A DNA stretch of 64,000 nucleotides from Galbibacter sp048266365 (GTDB taxonomy: Bacteria > Bacteroidota > Bacteroidia > Flavobacteriales > Flavobacteriaceae), in assembly GCF_048266365.1 (NCBI RefSeq), contig NZ_JBLWZP010000002.1, positions 310,001 through 374,000 on the forward strand, given 5' to 3'. A model generated the notes under the pieces. It ran no database searches and was not told the origin of the DNA. It saw only the letters and a list, made by a program, of their open reading frames with translations. How positions within the stretch are numbered: position 1 is the stretch's first letter; each line of letters opens with the position of its first letter. The position numbers were made by a program, and so were the translations under genes. Shown here in pieces: positions 61,084 through 64,000 of the stretch.

Positions 61084-61791
61084 TTATTTAAAACCTACGA
61101 AAGAGGCAAAACACAAGTTTTTGTGTAACACATCAATGGAAGAAAAACCAACTCTTTGCATTAAATCCAACTGATAAATAAGACTCCTAGGAGTATCTTC
61201 TTTGAGAATATAAGCAAAGACATCATCCCTGTAGTTTTCGTCCTTTAAACCTGTTAGATAAGCTCCGTATAGGTCACTATAGATATACTGCTGCATAGAC
61301 TTGGTGTTTTGCTCCACCAAATCGAAAATCCAAATACTTCCTCCAGGTTTTAAAAGTGAATGGAGCTTTTTAAACGAAGTTTCCCAATCCTCATCATCAC
61401 GAAGATGGTGTAATACGGCCGTAGCAATAATGACATCGTATTGACATTCTCCAAGTGACTGATTTCTAAAATCTCCTTTAACAGCACTCACCTTTCCTTT
61501 GGTTAAACCGCTTAGTCGTTGTGTTGCTCTATCGAGCATAGCTTTGCTCAAATCTGATAAGGTGTAATTGATATCTGAGACTTTTTGAGCAAGCTTCACA
61601 CTGTAATTCCCAGCACCACAACCAACATCCAACACTGAAATCCCAGAAGGATAATGCCTTGCTATGGCAGCTGTTATGAGTTCTAAATTATGAGCAGCAT
61701 CTAAGGTTGTTGCCTGTCCAGTATCTAAGTTTGAAAAACGTTCAACGTCTTTATCAAAGCGCTTTTCTATTTCATCTATGGTTGATTTCAT
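61084..61791 (-). CDS. Class I SAM-dependent methyltransferase
   Basis: 235 residues from the ATG at 61791; the frame extends to 61869 but the extra 26 residues are hydrophobic and fall in the likely promoter. The SAM motif SVLDVGCGAGNYSVKLAQ is at about 52-69, motif II in YTLSDLSKAML, then KGDFRNQSL and DVIIATAVLHHLRDD. The C-terminal part includes GGSIWIFDLVEQN. The substrate is unknown. It is downstream of nadB on the same strand, and perhaps in the same operon. Confidence 0.88.
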   Translation of the reverse strand: MKSTIDEIEKRFDKDVERFSNLDTGQATTLDAAHNLELITAAIARHYPSGISVLDVGCGAGNYSVKLAQKVSDINYTLSDLSKAMLDRATQRLSGLTKGKVSAVKGDFRNQSLGECQYDVIIATAVLHHLRDDEDWETSFKKLHSLLKPGGSIWIFDLVEQNTKSMQQYIYSDLYGAYLTGLKDENYRDDVFAYILKEDTPRSLIYQLDLMQRVGFSSIDVLHKNLCFASFVGFK

Positions 61792-61881
61792 GCCATAAAT
61801 GTATGAAATAGCACTAAAAACAAACCCAATAGCATTTAAGGGACTACGAAGTCCAAATTTAAAATTCAATCAAAATAAGCG

Positions 61882-63423
61882 CTAAAGTTGACTATTGAAA
61901 TAGCCTCCTTTGTTTTCTTTTCGAGCAATAGACTGGTCTATAATTGATTGAGCGACTATAAGCATATTACGATACTCACAGAGTTTTGTATTTACCGACA
62001 CCTTAAAATGGCTTATTTGAACTTTACTGATGAGCTTTTGAAGTCTTTTTTTAGTCCGTATAAGTTGATCTGTACTGCGAACAATTCCGGCATTCTCAGA
62101 CATTATAAGCTGAAGCTGTACAATTTTTTGTTGAACCCCTTCAGATTCCTCAACGAACCTAAAAGGAGTAGCTCTATTTTGAATGGGAGCTACAAGATCA
62201 TGATCTTCAGAAAAATTCTCTCGATGAAAATCAAATATAGAATGGGCATACACTAAGGCTTCCAAGAGAGAGTTCGAAGCTAAACGGTTTGCTCCGTGAA
62301 GACCAGTACTGGAACATTCTCCACAAGCAAATAAATTCATCAAGCTGGTTTTCCCTTGGGGGTCCACGACAATACCGCCACATAAATAATGAACTGCTGG
62401 CACTACAGGGATCCAGTCCTTTGAAACATCTATGCCTCTTTGTAAACAGGTATCATAAATGGTAGGAAATTGCTTTTTAAATTCTTCATGGTCAAGATGG
62501 GTACAGTCTAAATAGACACATTTCTCTTTGGACAATACCAATTCTGAATGTATCGCTCTGGACACGATATCTCGTGAGGCTAGTTCACCTCTGGGATCAT
62601 AATCAAGTGTAAATCGATAAGCTTTTGAATTTCTAAGATAAGCTCCATGTCCGCGGACTGCTTCAGATATTAAAAAAGATGTTCCCGAACCCTTCTCGAA
62701 ATAGACCGTAGGATGAAATTGGATAAATTCCATAGCACTAACCTCAGCCTTGGCTCTAAGGGCCATCGCAATACCATCTCCGGTTGCAATTGAAGGATTG
62801 GTGGTATGTGCATACAACTGCCCTATTCCACCGGTTGCCATGGTTGTAGTTTGAGCTTGAATAAAAAAGATTTTTAGGGAATTCTGATTGAAGATATAGG
62901 CTCCTGTTACTGAGACTTGTTTGCCATCATCACTTGAGATTCTGGTCTGTAAATCGATGGCAAAACAGTGTTCTAGAACTTTAATGTTTTCAAGAGCTTG
63001 AATTTTCTTGGTTAATGCACGTTCTATTTCGCGACCCGTAGCGTCTAAGTGATGTACGATCCGGTGCTGGGTATGTCCTCCTTCTCTGCAAAGCAGCAAT
63101 TCTTCATTGGGATCTCGATCAAATCGCGTTCCCCATGCTAGAAGTTCATTTACACGTATAGGTCCTTGTTTGACAACCTGTTGTACCACTTTCAGATCAC
63201 ACAAACCATCACCAGCTCTTAAGGTATCATCTATGTGTTTTTGAAAAGAATCCTGGTCTTTATCCAGCACCACTGCAACCCCACCTTGCGCAAAACGAGT
63301 ATTGGATTCACCTACCTTTGTGACTATTGTTATTGTTTTAGATGGAAAATATTCTGCCAATTTGATGGCCAAGGTCATACCTGCAACACCCGAGCCTATG
63401 ATTAGGAAATTTGTATGTATCAT
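61882..63423 (-). CDS. nadB: L-aspartate oxidase
   Basis: 513 residues. The FAD loop is FLIIGSGVAGMTLAIKLAE (about 6-24). It also has NTRFAQGGVAVVL, the substrate loop HTQHRIVHHLDATGREIE, EFIQFHPT (about 238-245), RGELASRDIVSRAI and HYLCGGIVVD. The enzyme oxidises aspartate to iminoaspartate, the first step of NAD synthesis, for NadA to condense with dihydroxyacetone phosphate. The start is three bases after the nadA stop. Confidence 0.96.
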   Translation of the reverse strand: MIHTNFLIIGSGVAGMTLAIKLAEYFPSKTITIVTKVGESNTRFAQGGVAVVLDKDQDSFQKHIDDTLRAGDGLCDLKVVQQVVKQGPIRVNELLAWGTRFDRDPNEELLLCREGGHTQHRIVHHLDATGREIERALTKKIQALENIKVLEHCFAIDLQTRISSDDGKQVSVTGAYIFNQNSLKIFFIQAQTTTMATGGIGQLYAHTTNPSIATGDGIAMALRAKAEVSAMEFIQFHPTVYFEKGSGTSFLISEAVRGHGAYLRNSKAYRFTLDYDPRGELASRDIVSRAIHSELVLSKEKCVYLDCTHLDHEEFKKQFPTIYDTCLQRGIDVSKDWIPVVPAVHYLCGGIVVDPQGKTSLMNLFACGECSSTGLHGANRLASNSLLEALVYAHSIFDFHRENFSEDHDLVAPIQNRATPFRFVEESEGVQQKIVQLQLIMSENAGIVRSTDQLIRTKKRLQKLISKVQISHFKVSVNTKLCEYRNMLIVAQSIIDQSIARKENKGGYFNSQL

Positions 63424-63426
63424 GGC

Positions 63427-64000
63427 TTAGGATAATTCTAACATTCGAAGTATGGGTGCAATCGCTTTTTGCTGTACACTTGGATGGATATCAATTTGAG
63501 GAGTTTCATTTAATAAGCAATTGTAGAGCTTTTCCAAAGTATTTAACTTCATAAACGCACATTCACTACAGGCGCAATGATTATCTTCCTCGGCAGGTGC
63601 TGGGATTAAAAGCGTAGTAGGCACCTCTTGTTGCATTTTGTAAAGAATTCCTGCTTCAGTGGCAACAATATAGTCATAGGTAGGATTTTCTTTTACATAC
63701 CTTATCATTCCAGCCGTGGAACCCACATAGGAAGCTGTTTCCAAAATATGAGATTCAGACTCCGGATGTGCAATTATTTTAGAACCTGGATAAGACTGAT
63801 ATAATTTCATTAATTTGTCAAAGGAGAATGCCTCATGGACAATACATGATCCATCCCAAAGTAACATTTCCCTATTGGTCTTTTTTTGAATATACTTTCC
63901 TAAGTTCCGATCAGGTGCAAATAATATGGGCACATCTCTGTGAACGGAATTGACGATTTGTTCCGCATTTGAAGAGGTGCAAACCAGATCACTCATCGCT
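63427..64000 (-). CDS. nadA: Quinolinate synthase, C-terminal part
   Basis: About 190 residues are inside the window; the gene's start lies past 64000. Motifs are VCTSSNA with an Fe-S Cys (about residue 6 of the visible part), ILFAPDRNLGKYI, KIIAHPESE, STAGMIRYV, and CACSECAFMKLN with further cluster Cys (near 139-144). NadA is an oxygen-sensitive 4Fe-4S enzyme making quinolinate from iminoaspartate and DHAP. An ATG at 63996 is internal, not the start. It is the first gene of the nadA-nadB operon. Confidence 0.96.
   Translation of the reverse strand, partial: AMSDLVCTSSNAEQIVNSVHRDVPILFAPDRNLGKYIQKKTNREMLLWDGSCIVHEAFSFDKLMKLYQSYPGSKIIAHPESESHILETASYVGSTAGMIRYVKENPTYDYIVATEAGILYKMQQEVPTTLLIPAPAEEDNHCACSECAFMKLNTLEKLYNCLLNETPQIDIHPSVQQKAIAPILRMLELS

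Noticed and set aside
61792..61869. 26-codon upstream extension of the methyltransferase
   Set aside because: Unlike the family and likely promoter sequence; the internal ATG at 61791 fits better.

Overview
The window comes from a low-GC, AT-rich member of the Bacteroidota, most probably a marine or algae-associated Flavobacteriaceae. The evidence is a SusC/SusD pair, lipoprotein polysaccharide enzymes, a Cys-type sulfatase, promoters of the TAnnTTTG (-7) type instead of Gram-negative sigma70 boxes, weak Shine-Dalgarno sequences, several TTG starts, and a set of typical flavobacterial small proteins. Species cannot be named from sequence alone. No IS element, prophage, CRISPR array, rRNA operon or replication origin was seen. 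One tRNA (Ser-TGA) is present.

Layout. 1-5.5 kb: 3' part of a SusC-like receptor, its SusD partner and a DigH-like (GHL10) lipoprotein. 5.6-13.5 kb (minus strand): a BadF-type sugar kinase, gapA, pfkA and a TamB-like giant. 13.5-19 kb: tsaD, rsmE, a divergent Lrp regulator / trans-sulfuration PLP enzyme pair, and an NhaC antiporter. 19-21 kb: a thiol-redox cluster (2-Cys peroxiredoxin, thioredoxin-like protein, small DUF protein, Tpx). 21-27 kb: cell-envelope and housekeeping genes (dgkA, ftsK, lolA, lptF/G, ribB with a dead RibA domain). 27-29.5 kb: a DegT aminotransferase, a nitroreductase and tRNA-Ser. 29.6-35.9 kb: an accessory stretch with a DoxX-type protein, a small membrane protein plus odd ABC ATPase, an epoxide-hydrolase fragment, an HxlR regulator divergent from three NAD(P)-dependent oxidoreductases, and a LysR regulator. 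36-41 kb: peroxiredoxin-cysJ-cysI-ferredoxin sulfite reduction genes. 41-50 kb: MscS channel, CopD-like protein, hemerythrin-like protein, TehA-type channel, then a five-gene membrane-bound molybdoenzyme operon. 50-56.3 kb (minus): a xylan-type operon of three GH43 enzymes and one double-domain CE1 esterase. 56.7-59.6 kb: lrgAB and a sulfatase. 59.6-60.6 kb: a nearly empty stretch with one broken small ORF. 60.6-64 kb: a DUF4199 protein and the nadA-nadB-methyltransferase operon, with nadA cut by the window end.

The most interesting region is 43-50 kb. A NasA-like molybdoenzyme without an export signal is encoded with a four-cluster ferredoxin, a NarI-like cytochrome b, a bc1-type Rieske protein with a Tat-like signal, and a small two-helix protein. 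The combination suggests a quinone-linked redox complex whose substrate I cannot name. Two perfect copies of a CRP/FNR-type dyad (TATGAT-N4-ATCATA) lie upstream of the hemerythrin gene and of this operon. Both are exactly 36.5 bp (dyad centre to last base of the TTTG) from a degenerate -7 element. This predicts one CRP/FNR-family activator controlling both units.

Other things worth following: candidate operators at the HxlR, Lrp, pfkA and GH43 promoters; a RibBA whose GTP cyclohydrolase half has lost all three zinc cysteines; a frameshifted epoxide hydrolase remnant; a large RNA hairpin before the ferredoxin gene; and a TamB gene with no normal start codon at its basic N-terminus.
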